A stretch of DNA of 64,000 nucleotides. Source: Pseudoflavonifractor_A sp022772585 (GTDB lineage: Bacteria > Bacillota > Clostridia > Oscillospirales > Oscillospiraceae). A model generated the notes under the pieces. The model was not told where the DNA came from. It saw nothing but the letters and a program-made list of their open reading frames with translations, and made no database searches. Numbering within the stretch: the first letter of the stretch is position 1; each line of letters starts with the position of its first letter. A program made the translations under genes and the position numbers. Shown piece by piece: positions 9,100 to 19,784 of the stretch. The stretch lies in NCBI RefSeq assembly GCF_052065415.1, contig NZ_JBQHUB010000015.1:1-64000 (forward strand), read 5' to 3'.

Positions 9100-9489
9100 A
9101 GATGCTTCCTCCTTTTTTAAGGAGAATATATCAGAAATACGGGCTGAAAGCCACCAACCGGGGGTAAGATTCTGTCAACCAGCGGTTAGCAGGTGGGCGG
9201 CGCGGACATTTCCCGGCCTGTATGGGCACAGGATCGCACCCGGGCCTTTGCCGCGAAAAAACCCGGCCTGAGGGTATTCAGGCCGGGCTTTTCTTCGGAT
9301 AGCAAGGGACAAGACGGTGTGTCGCTTTCCCAGTCCATGGATTCGGCGTTCCTCGCAGTCAAAAGACCGCAGAGCCCATAAAAGGGTCACATATGATGGA
9401 AATGGCCTTACTGACAGGCCTGCTTCCGCAGGGGTACTTATACTCCACCGGTCTTGCCGCCATCAGTATACCATACCGGGCGGCCCAGT
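9100..9489. other. 390-bp intergenic region
   Basis: The part next to 9099 holds the promoter region of the minus-strand XRE gene. The middle carries the terminator listed separately, and 9300-9489 shows no convincing coding frame. No known RNA motif was recognised. Confidence 0.5.
9256..9293 (-). terminator. Intrinsic terminator downstream of unknown 9490-10452 gene
   Basis: A 10-bp perfect stem CCCGGCCTGA / TCAGGCCGGG with a 6-base loop is followed on the minus strand by TTTTTT. A shorter T tract follows on the plus strand. It lies about 200 bases beyond the stop. Confidence 0.75.
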
Positions 9490-10452
9490 TCAACCTTCCT
9501 CCGGCTTATTTTTGATCCGCGGCTCAAAGCCCATTTCCTCCATCTCCAGCCGGAATTTCTTGGGCAGGGTGATCTGATTTATCCTGCCGTTCTTCCACAT
9601 CCTGTTGTTCTCATAAACGGTATATACACTGTATCTGTCCTGCACAGCATCCGGCAGCGCCGAGACGATGTACTTGATCGGCAGTTTGACGTCCCGTTCC
9701 AGTGCAAGCTCCATCGAGCTGCCGCTGCCGCGCCAGCAGTCGAAAAATCCGGCCCGGCCCCTCCGGTCCAGCACCACATAGCCGTTCCACCGGCCGGTGC
9801 GCCGGCCCCACTGCACCGCGGCATGGATCAGCATGGCCTGCTCCAATGTCATCTCCACCAGGAAGCAAAGCTGGTTCTCACAGGACATCTCGTTCCAGAC
9901 CTCATTGGCGGCGCCCTTTATATACCCCTGCAGCCCGTTCCCCGGGGCTGTGATCCGGTGCAGCGCGTCGGCCAGCTCTCGCTTGGTGTGCCCCTGCTGC
10001 TTTGTCAGCCAGACGATGCTGGCCTCGTCGTATAACCGGTAGCCCACGCCATAAATAAAACCGTCATAACCGGGCGCGAGGGTATTCATACTGTAATCCC
10101 AGCCGGAGTCGCCGGTATCGACCAGGATATCGCAGCGGCAGCGCTGGCACAGATACTCATGGACCGGCGGGCAGACCCTGACCAGTCCGGCCAGTTCCTC
10201 CGGCGGAAGCTCCGGCTCCTCCAGCTGCCCGGCCAGCGCCTCCAGCTCCTGCCGGGACAGCTGCTCCATCAGGGCGTCAAAGTTCCGCTTGGGCTGAGCG
10301 CTGTAGTTTGCGCCGTCAAAAAAGATCTGTTCCAGCTCCGACTGCTCCAATTCCCGGAATGGCCGGCAGATGCGGAACGTTCCGTCGGGATCCCGGAGAT
10401 ATCCCAGGCGCTCCAGCTTGGAGGCGATCCGTTCCCTGCACCACGCATCCAT
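9490..10452 (-). CDS. Hypothetical protein, 320 aa
   Basis: I do not recognise this protein. It is soluble, with no signal peptide or membrane helix. It carries a central cysteine cluster CQRCRCDIL near residue 115, just before a Gly/Tyr-rich stretch (GYDGFIYGVGYRLYD), and a Trp/Arg-rich WGRRTGRWNGYVVLDRRG segment near residue 225. The ATG at 10452 is preceded by GGGAGAGGG at good spacing; an in-frame TTG six codons earlier overlaps that SD and is unlikely. It is a single gene with its own terminator. The CxxC-like cluster could bind metal, but nothing fixes a function. Confidence 0.7.
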   Translation of the reverse strand: MDAWCRERIASKLERLGYLRDPDGTFRICRPFRELEQSELEQIFFDGANYSAQPKRNFDALMEQLSRQELEALAGQLEEPELPPEELAGLVRVCPPVHEYLCQRCRCDILVDTGDSGWDYSMNTLAPGYDGFIYGVGYRLYDEASIVWLTKQQGHTKRELADALHRITAPGNGLQGYIKGAANEVWNEMSCENQLCFLVEMTLEQAMLIHAAVQWGRRTGRWNGYVVLDRRGRAGFFDCWRGSGSSMELALERDVKLPIKYIVSALPDAVQDRYSVYTVYENNRMWKNGRINQITLPKKFRLEMEEMGFEPRIKNKPEEG

Positions 10453-10569
10453 GGTTTTTCCCTCTCCCAAAGACTATTTTTTACAGAATAACACGCTTTG
10501 CACTGTTTTGCAACACAGCTGGGGACCGCCCGCGGGGAGGGGCCGCCGGCAGCCCTGGGGAACAGCGGT

Positions 10570-10603
10570 AAAAAAGCAGCGGCACATGTGCCGCTGCTTT
10601 TTT
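10570..10603. terminator. Bidirectional terminator downstream of ftsH-1
   Basis: A perfect palindrome of 17 bases per arm (AAAAAAGCAGCGGCACA and its complement) gives T tracts in both directions. It ends the minus-strand ftsH gene. Confidence 0.9.
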
Positions 10604-10610
10604 GTCGCTG

Positions 10611-12764
<2,154 letters not shown>

Positions 12765-12824
12765 ACGGGTGCCCTCCTTAAATATCATCTGAATGCCTGC
12801 CCCGAAGAGAAGGCGATTGACTTA

Positions 12825-12853
12825 TTTATAACACAATATACCGCGAAATACAA
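12825..12853 (-). promoter_or_regulatory. Promoter of ftsH-1
   Basis: On the minus strand, -35 TTGTAT (12848-12853), a 17-base spacer and -10 TATAAA (12825-12830) preceded by TGT (extended -10). It sits about 60 bases before the start codon. Confidence 0.75.
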
Positions 12854-12926
12854 GAAAGGGGGGCAGCGCAACCTGTAAACTTTCTGTGAAAGGGCGGAAG
12901 AGATCGGATCTATTCCCGCCGGATGG

Positions 12927-12954
12927 TTTACTTTTCCGAAATATCTGATATACT
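12927..12954 (+). promoter_or_regulatory. Promoter of gap
   Basis: -35 TTTACT (12927-12932), 16-base spacer and an extended -10, TGA TATACT (12949-12954). The leader to the gap ATG is about 95 bases and purine-rich near its end. Confidence 0.75.
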
Positions 12955-13055
12955 GAAAACAATTATACCCAAAAGCTGAAAAACAGACTTCACCGTCTGA
13001 GACAGCAAACGGGTAAAAAAGAAAGAAGAAAGAATACAGGAAAGGAACGAGAAAC

Positions 13056-14084
13056 ATGGCAATTAAAGTAGGCATCAACGGATTCGGCCGCATCGGCCGG
13101 GTGGCCCTGCGGGTAATGACCGAGCGGGGGTGCAGCAGCTATCAGATCTGCGGCATCAACCTGCGCAACGCGGACCTGGACTATATGGTCTATCAGGTGA
13201 AGTACGACTCGGTGTTCCGCACCTTTCAGGGCGTGGTGGAGCATGACGACCGCCACCTGATCATCAACGGCAAGAAGATCCGGGTATACAGCGAGAACGA
13301 GGCCGGGCGCATCCCCTGGGATGACTGCGGCGCGGAGTACATCATCGAGTCCACCGGCGCCTTCAACACCACCGAGAAGGCCTCGGCCCACCTGGCCAAC
13401 GGCGCGCGGAAGGTGGTCCTCTCCGCCCCGGCCAAGGACAGCTGTACCCCCACCTTCGTCATGGGCGTGAACCACAAGCTGTATACCCCGGATATGAATG
13501 TGGTCTCCAATGCCTCCTGTACCACCAACTGCCTGGCCCCCATGACCAAGGTCATCAACGACACCTTCGGCATCGAGCAGGCCCTCATGTCCACCATCCA
13601 CGCCGCCACCGCCAAGCAGAAGGCGGTGGACGCCCGGGCCGGCCGGGACTGGCGCACCGGCCGCAGCGTGCTGGGCAACATCATCCCCTCCACCACCGGC
13701 GCGGCCAAGGCCGTGGGCCAGGTCATCCCCGAGCTCAAGGGCAAGATGACCGGCATGAGCTTCCGGGTGCCCACCAACGACGTGTCTGTGGTGGACCTGA
13801 CCGCCCGGCTCATCCACCGCGCCAGCTACCACGACGTCTGTGTGGCCATGCGCAACGCCGCCCAGAACAGCATGAAGGGCATCATCACCTGCATCGAGGA
13901 CGACGTGGTCTCCTCCGACCTGACCGGCTTTACCCAGACCTGCATTTTTGACGAGAACGCCGGCATCATGCTGGACGACAATTTCGTCAAGCTCATCGCC
14001 TGGTACGACAACGAGTGGGGCTATACCAACAAGCTGCTGGACCTCATCGCCCACATGTACGCGGTGGATCACGCCAACGCTTAA
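13056..14084 (+). CDS. gap: Type I glyceraldehyde-3-phosphate dehydrogenase
   Basis: This enzyme oxidises glyceraldehyde-3-phosphate with phosphate in glycolysis. It has 342 residues, near the usual 335. The Rossmann motif INGFGRIGRVALR is at 7-19, the catalytic Cys lies in NASCTTNCLAP, the base His in STIHAATAKQ, and the carboxy signature is WYDNEWGYTNKLLD. Oddity: where most NAD-specific enzymes have Asn-Asp (AIND) at the end of strand beta-2, this one reads GINLRNADLDY, so the Asp that contacts the adenosine ribose is Leu36 followed by Arg37. Cofactor preference may therefore differ. SD AAAGGAACGAG lies before the ATG. No pgk or tpi is adjacent. Confidence 0.95.
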   Translation: MAIKVGINGFGRIGRVALRVMTERGCSSYQICGINLRNADLDYMVYQVKYDSVFRTFQGVVEHDDRHLIINGKKIRVYSENEAGRIPWDDCGAEYIIESTGAFNTTEKASAHLANGARKVVLSAPAKDSCTPTFVMGVNHKLYTPDMNVVSNASCTTNCLAPMTKVINDTFGIEQALMSTIHAATAKQKAVDARAGRDWRTGRSVLGNIIPSTTGAAKAVGQVIPELKGKMTGMSFRVPTNDVSVVDLTARLIHRASYHDVCVAMRNAAQNSMKGIITCIEDDVVSSDLTGFTQTCIFDENAGIMLDDNFVKLIAWYDNEWGYTNKLLDLIAHMYAVDHANA

Positions 14085-14088
14085 AGCG

Positions 14089-14125
14089 AAAAAATGCGCG
14101 CCCGGAGGGTTTCCCCTCCGGGCGC
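14089..14125 (-). terminator. Hairpin between gap and small membrane gene
   Basis: The 12-bp stem GCGCCCGGAGGG (14098-14109) pairs with its complement (14114-14125). The minus strand then reads a T6 tract, so it ends the 14184-14396 gene; it can also slow transcription from gap. Confidence 0.8.
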
Positions 14126-14183
14126 TGTCTCATGTGATAGGAGCGTTTCAGACGTTTTCCCTGATGGGCAGGGAAGGAACCGT

Positions 14184-14396
14184 CTATGTCCAGTCTCCCC
14201 GCCGTACCAGCAGGACGGCGGGCCACAGGAGCCCCGCCGCCAGCAGTACACCCGAGAGCGGGAACAGGATGCCGGAGGCGGATACCGGCGAGATGGCCCC
14301 GGCGATGAGCGTACCGGCCAGAAGAATGGCGCCGCTCAGGCCCAGAAAGCAGGAAAGGACCAGGGAGATCACCAGCTTTTGATCTGACTTGTCCAT
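14184..14396 (-). CDS. Small membrane protein, 70 aa
   Basis: This short protein begins MDKSDQKLVISLVLSC and has two hydrophobic helices separated by a Ser/Gly turn (about residues 7-30 and 38-62), ending in basic RRGDWT. ATG 14396 is preceded by GGAGGGG at 6-7 bases; the longer in-frame extension has no SD. I do not recognise the family. It is monocistronic, between a convergent gap terminator and the divergent rlmB promoters. Confidence 0.6.
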   Translation of the reverse strand: MDKSDQKLVISLVLSCFLGLSGAILLAGTLIAGAISPVSASGILFPLSGVLLAAGLLWPAVLLVRRGDWT

Positions 14397-14579
14397 TTCT
14401 ACCCCTCCTGTTGCGCGGGGGACGCCGGAGGTCCCGCCGCTGTGATGACGGTATTTGTCCAAAAACAGTATACCACAGATAGAAAGCGTTTTGTATTGCC
14501 ATATGCACCGGATTTTTCAATCTTCTTCTGGAGAGAGGGGGCTTTCCCGCAAGTTTCTCTTTTTCCGTCGGGCGGGATG

Positions 14580-14655
14580 TGGTACAATAGCTTCACTTGG
14601 CGAGCCGCTGCGTCAGCAGTGGGGAGCCTAGTAAAACTTGTGCCTGTGGTATACT
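14580..14655 (+). promoter_or_regulatory. Two extended -10 promoters upstream of rlmB
   Basis: TGG TACAAT (-10 at 14583-14588) and TGG TATACT (-10 at 14650-14655) lie in tandem with poor -35 elements, as expected for TGN-extended promoters. The stretch between them could form a short structured leader of the first transcript. Confidence 0.55.
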
Positions 14656-14691
14656 GAACTATAAATCCGAACAGACGAGGAGCAGCCAGCC

Positions 14692-15477
14692 ATGAGAGAG
14701 AACAAGACGGGAAAGCGCCGGGACGAGGCCCCGGAGGCCCTGGCCGACGGGATCATCGAGGGGCGCAACGCAGTCATCGAGGCCCTGCGGGCGGGCACCG
14801 CCATTGATAAGATTTATATTGCCAGGGGGGAGACCGACGCTGCCCTGGGTCACATTGCGTCCACCGCCCGGGGCAGGGGCGTGGTGGTGGTGGAGGCCGA
14901 CCGCCGCAAGCTGGACAATATGAGCCGCACCCACGCCCATCAGGGGGTCATTGCCCTGGCGGCGGTGCGGGAGTACGCCAGTGTGGAGGACATTCTCAGC
15001 GCCGCCCGGGAAAAGGGGGAGCCCCCTCTCATCGTGGTGTGCGACGAGCTCAGCGACCCCCACAACCTGGGGGCCGTCATCCGCACCGCCGAGTGCGCCG
15101 GCGCCCACGGGGTCATCATCCCCAAGCGCCGCTCCGCCGGCCTCACCGCCGTCGTGGCCAAGACCTCGGCCGGCGCGGTGAGCCACGTGCCCGTGGCCCG
15201 GGTGCCCAACCTGCCCGCCCTGCTCAAGGAGCTCAAGGACGAGGGGGTCTGGATCTTCGGCACCGCCGCCGATGGGGACAGGCTGCTCTATGACGCCGAC
15301 CTGAAGGGCCCCGCCGCCATCGTCATCGGCAGCGAGGGGGACGGCATGGGCCGCCTGGTGGCGGAAAACTGCGACTTCAAGGTCCGCATCCCCATGAAGG
15401 GAAAGCTCAATTCCCTCAACGCCAGCGCTGCTGCAGCCATCCTGCTCTATGAGGCGGTGCGCCAGCGCCTGGGATAA
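14692..15477 (+). CDS. rlmB: 23S rRNA 2'-O-ribose methyltransferase, TrmH/SpoU family (RlmB-like)
   Basis: This S-adenosylmethionine-dependent knotted (SPOUT) methyltransferase is predicted to methylate 23S rRNA guanosine 2251. The amino substrate-binding domain starts IEGRNAVIEALRAG. The catalytic domain has the three family motifs: DPHNLGAVIRTAECAG, then VIGSEGDGM, and IPMKGKLNSLNASAAAAILL in the knot. The length of 261 is normal. SD GACGAGGAG lies before the ATG. The next gene starts 35 bases after its stop and is probably co-transcribed. Confidence 0.92.
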   Translation: MRENKTGKRRDEAPEALADGIIEGRNAVIEALRAGTAIDKIYIARGETDAALGHIASTARGRGVVVVEADRRKLDNMSRTHAHQGVIALAAVREYASVEDILSAAREKGEPPLIVVCDELSDPHNLGAVIRTAECAGAHGVIIPKRRSAGLTAVVAKTSAGAVSHVPVARVPNLPALLKELKDEGVWIFGTAADGDRLLYDADLKGPAAIVIGSEGDGMGRLVAENCDFKVRIPMKGKLNSLNASAAAAILLYEAVRQRLG

Positions 15478-15512
15478 AGCGGGCAATACCTTTTGTTTTT
15501 CAGGAGAACGTT

Positions 15513-17762
15513 ATGTCCAGGGACAGAGACGATAAACTGAATCAGGACGGTGACCGGCTGGAATTCACTCTGGAGGAGATCCTGGCCGAGTACGGCGTGG
15601 AGGAGCGCAAGGAGAGCGGCGAGCCCATCCCCATCCCCCTCCAGCCCCGGGAGGACGGAGGGGAGGACGGTCCCGATCTGATCCCGGTGCCCGACCGGCC
15701 CAAACGGAAGCCGGGGAAGCTGCTGACCTTTCCCGGACGCGGAGCGGCCCCGGAAGCGGCTCCGGAGGAGGGACCCGCGCCCGAAGCGGAGGAGGATCCG
15801 GACGGCAGCTGCCTAGAAGAACCGGACGGACCGGAGGAGCCGGACGAGCCTGAACCGGCGGAGCCTCCCCGCCGCCCGGCGGAGAAGGTGATCTCCTTCC
15901 CCGGCGAGGAGCCGGAGGAGGGAAACCCCATTGCCGCGGGCCTGCGGCGGCTGAAGGAAAAGGCGGACCGTTACGCCGACCACATGTTTGAGGAGGAGAA
16001 CGCCGGCGAGTCCATCGAGGAACGCCGGGCGGAGAAGTATATCCCCGGTGTGGACGAGGAGGAGCCCCCGGAGGAACGTCCGCCCCGCCGCCGGCGCCGC
16101 CAGCCTCCGCCCGCCCCGGACCTGCCGCCGCTGGAGCTCTTCCGCCGGTACGGCAAGGGACTGGGCGTATTGCGGCTGCGGACGGTGCTGGCCTTTCTGC
16201 TCTGCCTGCCCCTGCTCTACCTGACCCTGGCCCCCGGTATGGGGGTGGCCCTGCCGGGAAGGCTGGCAGGGGAGGCGGCCCTGCAGCTCTTTGTGCAGGC
16301 GGGGCTTCTGGGGGCGGTTATGCTGCTGGGGATCGACGTGATCGGGCGGGGGCTTTTGGGATTGTTTACCCTGCGGGCGGGGATGGAGAGCCTGACGGCC
16401 CTCTCCTGTGCTCTGGCGCTGGCCGACGCTGTGACCCTGGCCCTGGCGGACGGAGGAAACGGCAGGCAGCCCTACTGCGCGGTGGCGGCCCTGGCCCTGG
16501 CCTTCGGCCTGTGGGGCAGCGCCATGAAGCGGGAGGGCCTGCGTCTGGCCTGCCGCACGGCGGCCTCCGCGTCGGAGCCCTATCTGATCACCCTGGATGA
16601 GAACAAATGGAACGGGCGGGACGCCTATGCCAAGTGGTCAGGGGAGCCCATCGGCTTCGGCCGGCAGATCCAGGCCGCCGATGGAGCTGAGCGGATCTTC
16701 CATGTGGCGGCCCCGCTGATCCTGCTCGCCTGTCTGCTCTTCTCCCTGCTCTCGTCGGTGGGGCAGCAGCGGCCGGAGGACCTGGTCTGGTGCCTGAGCG
16801 CCACGCTGGCGGCGGGGGCGTCCCTGTCCTCGGCGCTGTGCTACGGGCTTCCATGGCGCGCCCTGTCCCGGCGGCTGGCCAGGAGCGGTGCGGCCCTTGC
16901 CGGGTGGGACGGTGTCACCGGCACCGGCGGTAGCGCCGGCATCCTGCTCACCGATACCGACCTCTTCCCGCCGGGAACCGTGACACTCAACGGCATCAAG
17001 ATCTTCGGTGACTTTCCGGTGGAGCAGGTGGTGGGGGTCACTGCCACGCTGATCCGGGATACGGGGTGCGGGCTGGACAAGATCTTCCACGATCTGCTCC
17101 GCTCCCAAGGGGCCATCTACCGCCGGACCACGGATTTCTGCTGTTACGAGGGCGGCGGCGTGTCCGCCACAGTCCGGGGTGAGCGGGTACTGGTGGGTTC
17201 GGCGGCCTTCATGCACCTGATGGAGGTGGCGCTGCCCCAGGGGCTCAACGTGAAAAACGCGGTGTTCTGCGCCATCGACGGGGAACTGGCGGGCATCTTC
17301 GCCCTGAAGTATACCCTCCACGGCACGGTGGAGCCCGCCCTTTACGCCCTGATCCACAACCATATCTCCCCGGTGCTGGCCACCCGGGATTTCAACATCA
17401 TCCCCGCCATGCTGCGCCAGCGGTTCAAGCTGCCCGCCGACCGGATGGAGTTTCCGGCGGTGGAGCGGCGGGTAGAGCTCTCCGACTCCCGCCAGAGCCA
17501 CAGCGATATCCTTACCGCCGTGCTCTGCCGGGAGGGCGTGGGCCCCTTCACCGAGGCCACCGTGGGCGGGAAGCGCCTGCGCCTGGCGGTGCGCATCTCG
17601 GCGGGGCTCACCTGCCTGGGCTCCTGCGCGGGGGTGCTGCTGGCCTTCTACCTGACCTTTTCGGCGGCTTATGCCTCCCTGAGCCCGGCCAATCTGCTGG
17701 TGTTCCTGGCCATGTGGCTGGTGCCCACGGTGCTCATCTCCAACTGGGTGGACCGCTACTAG
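15513..17762 (+). CDS. Degenerate P-type-ATPase-like membrane protein
   Basis: This 749-residue protein has an acidic, Pro/Glu-rich cytoplasmic region up to residue ~200 that twice repeats a GKLLTFPGRG / EKVISFPGEE-type motif. A P-type ATPase-like body follows. TM helices lie at about 215-330 and 390-455, then SALCYGLPWRALSRRLARSG, which resembles the helix leading to the P-domain of P1B ATPases. The phosphorylation motif DKTGT is replaced by TDTDLFPPG (Asp481). A YEGGGVSATVRGERVLVGS stretch resembles the N-domain. The TGD motif is TRD (624-626), and no GDGxNDxP hinge is present. Two TM helices end it. Pump activity is therefore unlikely; a structural or regulatory role is inferred. It follows rlmB. 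Confidence 0.7.
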   Translation: MSRDRDDKLNQDGDRLEFTLEEILAEYGVEERKESGEPIPIPLQPREDGGEDGPDLIPVPDRPKRKPGKLLTFPGRGAAPEAAPEEGPAPEAEEDPDGSCLEEPDGPEEPDEPEPAEPPRRPAEKVISFPGEEPEEGNPIAAGLRRLKEKADRYADHMFEEENAGESIEERRAEKYIPGVDEEEPPEERPPRRRRRQPPPAPDLPPLELFRRYGKGLGVLRLRTVLAFLLCLPLLYLTLAPGMGVALPGRLAGEAALQLFVQAGLLGAVMLLGIDVIGRGLLGLFTLRAGMESLTALSCALALADAVTLALADGGNGRQPYCAVAALALAFGLWGSAMKREGLRLACRTAASASEPYLITLDENKWNGRDAYAKWSGEPIGFGRQIQAADGAERIFHVAAPLILLACLLFSLLSSVGQQRPEDLVWCLSATLAAGASLSSALCYGLPWRALSRRLARSGAALAGWDGVTGTGGSAGILLTDTDLFPPGTVTLNGIKIFGDFPVEQVVGVTATLIRDTGCGLDKIFHDLLRSQGAIYRRTTDFCCYEGGGVSATVRGERVLVGSAAFMHLMEVALPQGLNVKNAVFCAIDGELAGIFALKYTLHGTVEPALYALIHNHISPVLATRDFNIIPAMLRQRFKLPADRMEFPAVERRVELSDSRQSHSDILTAVLCREGVGPFTEATVGGKRLRLAVRISAGLTCLGSCAGVLLAFYLTFSAAYASLSPANLLVFLAMWLVPTVLISNWVDRY

Positions 17763-17791
17763 TCAAAAGAGCGGAATTTACAGCTCATATC

Positions 17792-17824
17792 AAGCCCCCG
17801 CGCCCTCGGGCGCGGGGGCTTTTC
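17792..17824 (+). terminator. Terminator after P-type-ATPase-like gene
   Basis: The stem AAGCCCCCGCGCCC pairs with GGGCGCGGGGGCTT across a 2-base centre and is followed by TTTT. Confidence 0.9.
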
Positions 17825-17859
17825 TGCGGTGGACGGAGCTGGTAAAGAGGAGCGCAATG

Positions 17860-17868
17860 TGGTATAAT
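17860..17868 (+). promoter_or_regulatory. Extended -10 promoter of DUF6506-like gene
   Basis: TGG TATAAT with a perfect -10 at 17863-17868; no good -35. It lies 34 bases before the start codon. Confidence 0.65.
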
Positions 17869-17901
17869 GGTAAAAATGAACAGCCCGAGGAGGAAACTTC
17901 C

Positions 17902-18204
17902 ATGAAAAAGAAATGCGCCATGATGATTATGAATCCCCTCTTCGACCCCGCCAGGGACCACGCCCGGCTGGATACCAGCAGGGTGGAAAACCACATTCTT
18001 ACTGTCCGCACGCCGGAGGAGGCGGTGGCCAAAGCGGTGGAACTGGCAGACGACGGCTTCGGGGTCATCGAGGTATGCGGCGCCTTTGGCGAGGAGCTGG
18101 CCCGGGAGATGTACGACGCGGCGGGGCACCGGCTGACGGTGGGCTACGTGGTCTGCCCGCCGGACCAGCTGGAGGCCACCCTCCGCTTCTGGCAGGAGGC
18201 GTGA
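17902..18204 (+). CDS. DUF6506 family protein, 100 aa
   Basis: This is a small soluble alpha/beta protein starting MKKKCAMMIMNPLFDP. The conserved pattern of a Met-rich first strand, an HILTVRTPEEAVAKAVELA helix, FGVIEVCGAFG and a final VGYVVCP strand fits the DUF6506 family, whose function is unknown. ATG 17902 follows GAGGAGG with 8 bases of spacing; the longer in-frame extension has no SD. Single gene between its own promoter and a shared terminator. Confidence 0.75.
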   Translation: MKKKCAMMIMNPLFDPARDHARLDTSRVENHILTVRTPEEAVAKAVELADDGFGVIEVCGAFGEELAREMYDAAGHRLTVGYVVCPPDQLEATLRFWQEA

Positions 18205-18259
18205 GCGCGGGCCGGAAGAAGACCTCTCCTTTACCCCTCTGATATAAAACAGTCAAACA

Positions 18260-18290
18260 AAAGGCCGCCCGGCACAGCCGGGCGGCCTTT
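18260..18290. terminator. Bidirectional terminator
   Basis: The stem AAAGGCCGCCCGGC with loop ACA and complement GCCGGGCGGCCTTT serves the small plus-strand gene and the converging FAD protein. Confidence 0.9.
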
Positions 18291-18312
18291 CTGATGGAAT
18301 CGTTTTTCTGCT

Positions 18313-19704
18313 TTACAGCCGGTCCGCGATGACCCGGGCCACCTTGACGCCGGAAGCGCCGGCCTGCGCCAGGCCGCGGGTGACGCCTGCGCCGTCGCCG
18401 ATGGCGAAGAAGCGGGGGAGGGGGGTCTCCAGCTCGCCGGAGAGGGAGAGCCGGGAGGAGTAGAACTTGACCTCGGCGCCGTAGAGCAGGGTGTCGTAGT
18501 TGGCGGTGCCGGGGGCGATCTTGTCCAGCTGATAGATCATCTCGATGATGTCGTCCAGCTGCCGCTTGGGCAGGGCCAGGCTCAGGTCGCCGGGGACGGC
18601 GGCGGTGAGGGTGGGCCGGACGAAGGACTTGCTCAGCCGGTGCTCGTTGGTGCGGATGCCGCCCACCAGGTCGCCGAAGCGCTGTACCAGCACGCCGCCG
18701 GCCAGCATATTGCTCAGGGAGGCGATGTGCTTGCCGTAGCGGTAGGGCTCGTTGAAGGGCTGGGTGAAGCGGTTGGAGACCAGCAGGGCGAAGTTGGTGT
18801 TCCCGCTGCGCAGGGAGGGATCGGAGTAGGAGTGGCCGTTGACGGTGTTGATGCCCTCCACATTCTCGGCCACCACATGGCCATAGGGATTCATGCAGAA
18901 GGTGCGCACCTGGTCGCCGTACTGCTTGGTGCGGTAGACCAGCTTGGACTCGTACACCACGTCGGTGATATGCTCAAACACGGTGGCGGGCAGCTCCACC
19001 CGCACGCCGATGTCCACCTGGTTATTGATGAGGGGAATGCCCAGGCCCTTGCACTGGTTGGCAAACCACTCCGCGCCCGAACGGCCGGGAGCGGCGATGA
19101 GCCAGGTGCAGTCCACCTCGTCCCCTTTGTCGGTAATAAGGCGGTAGCCCTCCTCCCCTCTGGCCTGGATGGTGGTCACCGCAGTGCGGAAGCGGAATTC
19201 CACGTGCTGCTTCACAGTTTCATAGATGCTCTGAAGGATCTTCAGATTGTTCTCGGTGCCCAGATGCTTGCACCGGGCCTGGAGCAGATGGAGATCATGC
19301 TCCAGAGCCTTTTTCTCCAGAGCTCTGGCCTCCGGCGTGGCGGTGGAGTAGACCTCGGTGGTGGCGCCGTGGCTCACATTGATGGAGTCCACATAGTCGA
19401 TGAGGTCCATGACCTCCTTGCCGTCCATAAAGTCGGTGAGCCAGCCGCCGAAGGCGGTGGTGAAGTTGAACTTGCCGTCGGAGAAGGCCCCGGCGCCGCC
19501 AAAGCCGCACATGGTATCGCAGATCCTGCAATGGATGCACTCCTTCACCTTGCCCGCTACAATGGGACAGCTGCGGGTATAGATGTCGGCGCCCTGATCC
19601 AGAGTGACGACCTTGAGGGAGGGGGCGCGGCGCATCAGCTCATAGCCGGCGTAGATGCCGGCCTCGCCGCAGCCGATGATGGCTACATCGTATCTTGTGT
19701 TCAT
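18313..19704 (-). CDS. NAD(P)/FAD-dependent oxidoreductase (FAD-dependent dehydrogenase family)
   Basis: This 463-residue cytoplasmic flavoprotein begins with an FAD-binding Rossmann motif YDVAIIGCGEAGIYAGYEL. A cysteine-rich loop CPIVAGKVKECIHCRICDTM lies near residues 45-65, followed by a GGAGAFSDGKFN motif, and a second nucleotide contact FFAIGDGAGVTRGL sits at the carboxy end. This arrangement is common in a poorly characterised FAD protein family of Firmicutes; the substrate is unknown. The Cys loop could hold an Fe-S cluster. ATG 19704 follows AAAGGGAAG; the 15-codon upstream extension lacks an SD. It has its own terminator. Confidence 0.82.
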   Translation of the reverse strand: MNTRYDVAIIGCGEAGIYAGYELMRRAPSLKVVTLDQGADIYTRSCPIVAGKVKECIHCRICDTMCGFGGAGAFSDGKFNFTTAFGGWLTDFMDGKEVMDLIDYVDSINVSHGATTEVYSTATPEARALEKKALEHDLHLLQARCKHLGTENNLKILQSIYETVKQHVEFRFRTAVTTIQARGEEGYRLITDKGDEVDCTWLIAAPGRSGAEWFANQCKGLGIPLINNQVDIGVRVELPATVFEHITDVVYESKLVYRTKQYGDQVRTFCMNPYGHVVAENVEGINTVNGHSYSDPSLRSGNTNFALLVSNRFTQPFNEPYRYGKHIASLSNMLAGGVLVQRFGDLVGGIRTNEHRLSKSFVRPTLTAAVPGDLSLALPKRQLDDIIEMIYQLDKIAPGTANYDTLLYGAEVKFYSSRLSLSGELETPLPRFFAIGDGAGVTRGLAQAGASGVKVARVIADRL

Positions 19705-19784
19705 GTGCGTTCTTCCCTTTTTCTCAGATTGGGGCCCATAAAACCCCAACCAATTATACCATACCTGTCAATATCGCGGAAGGG

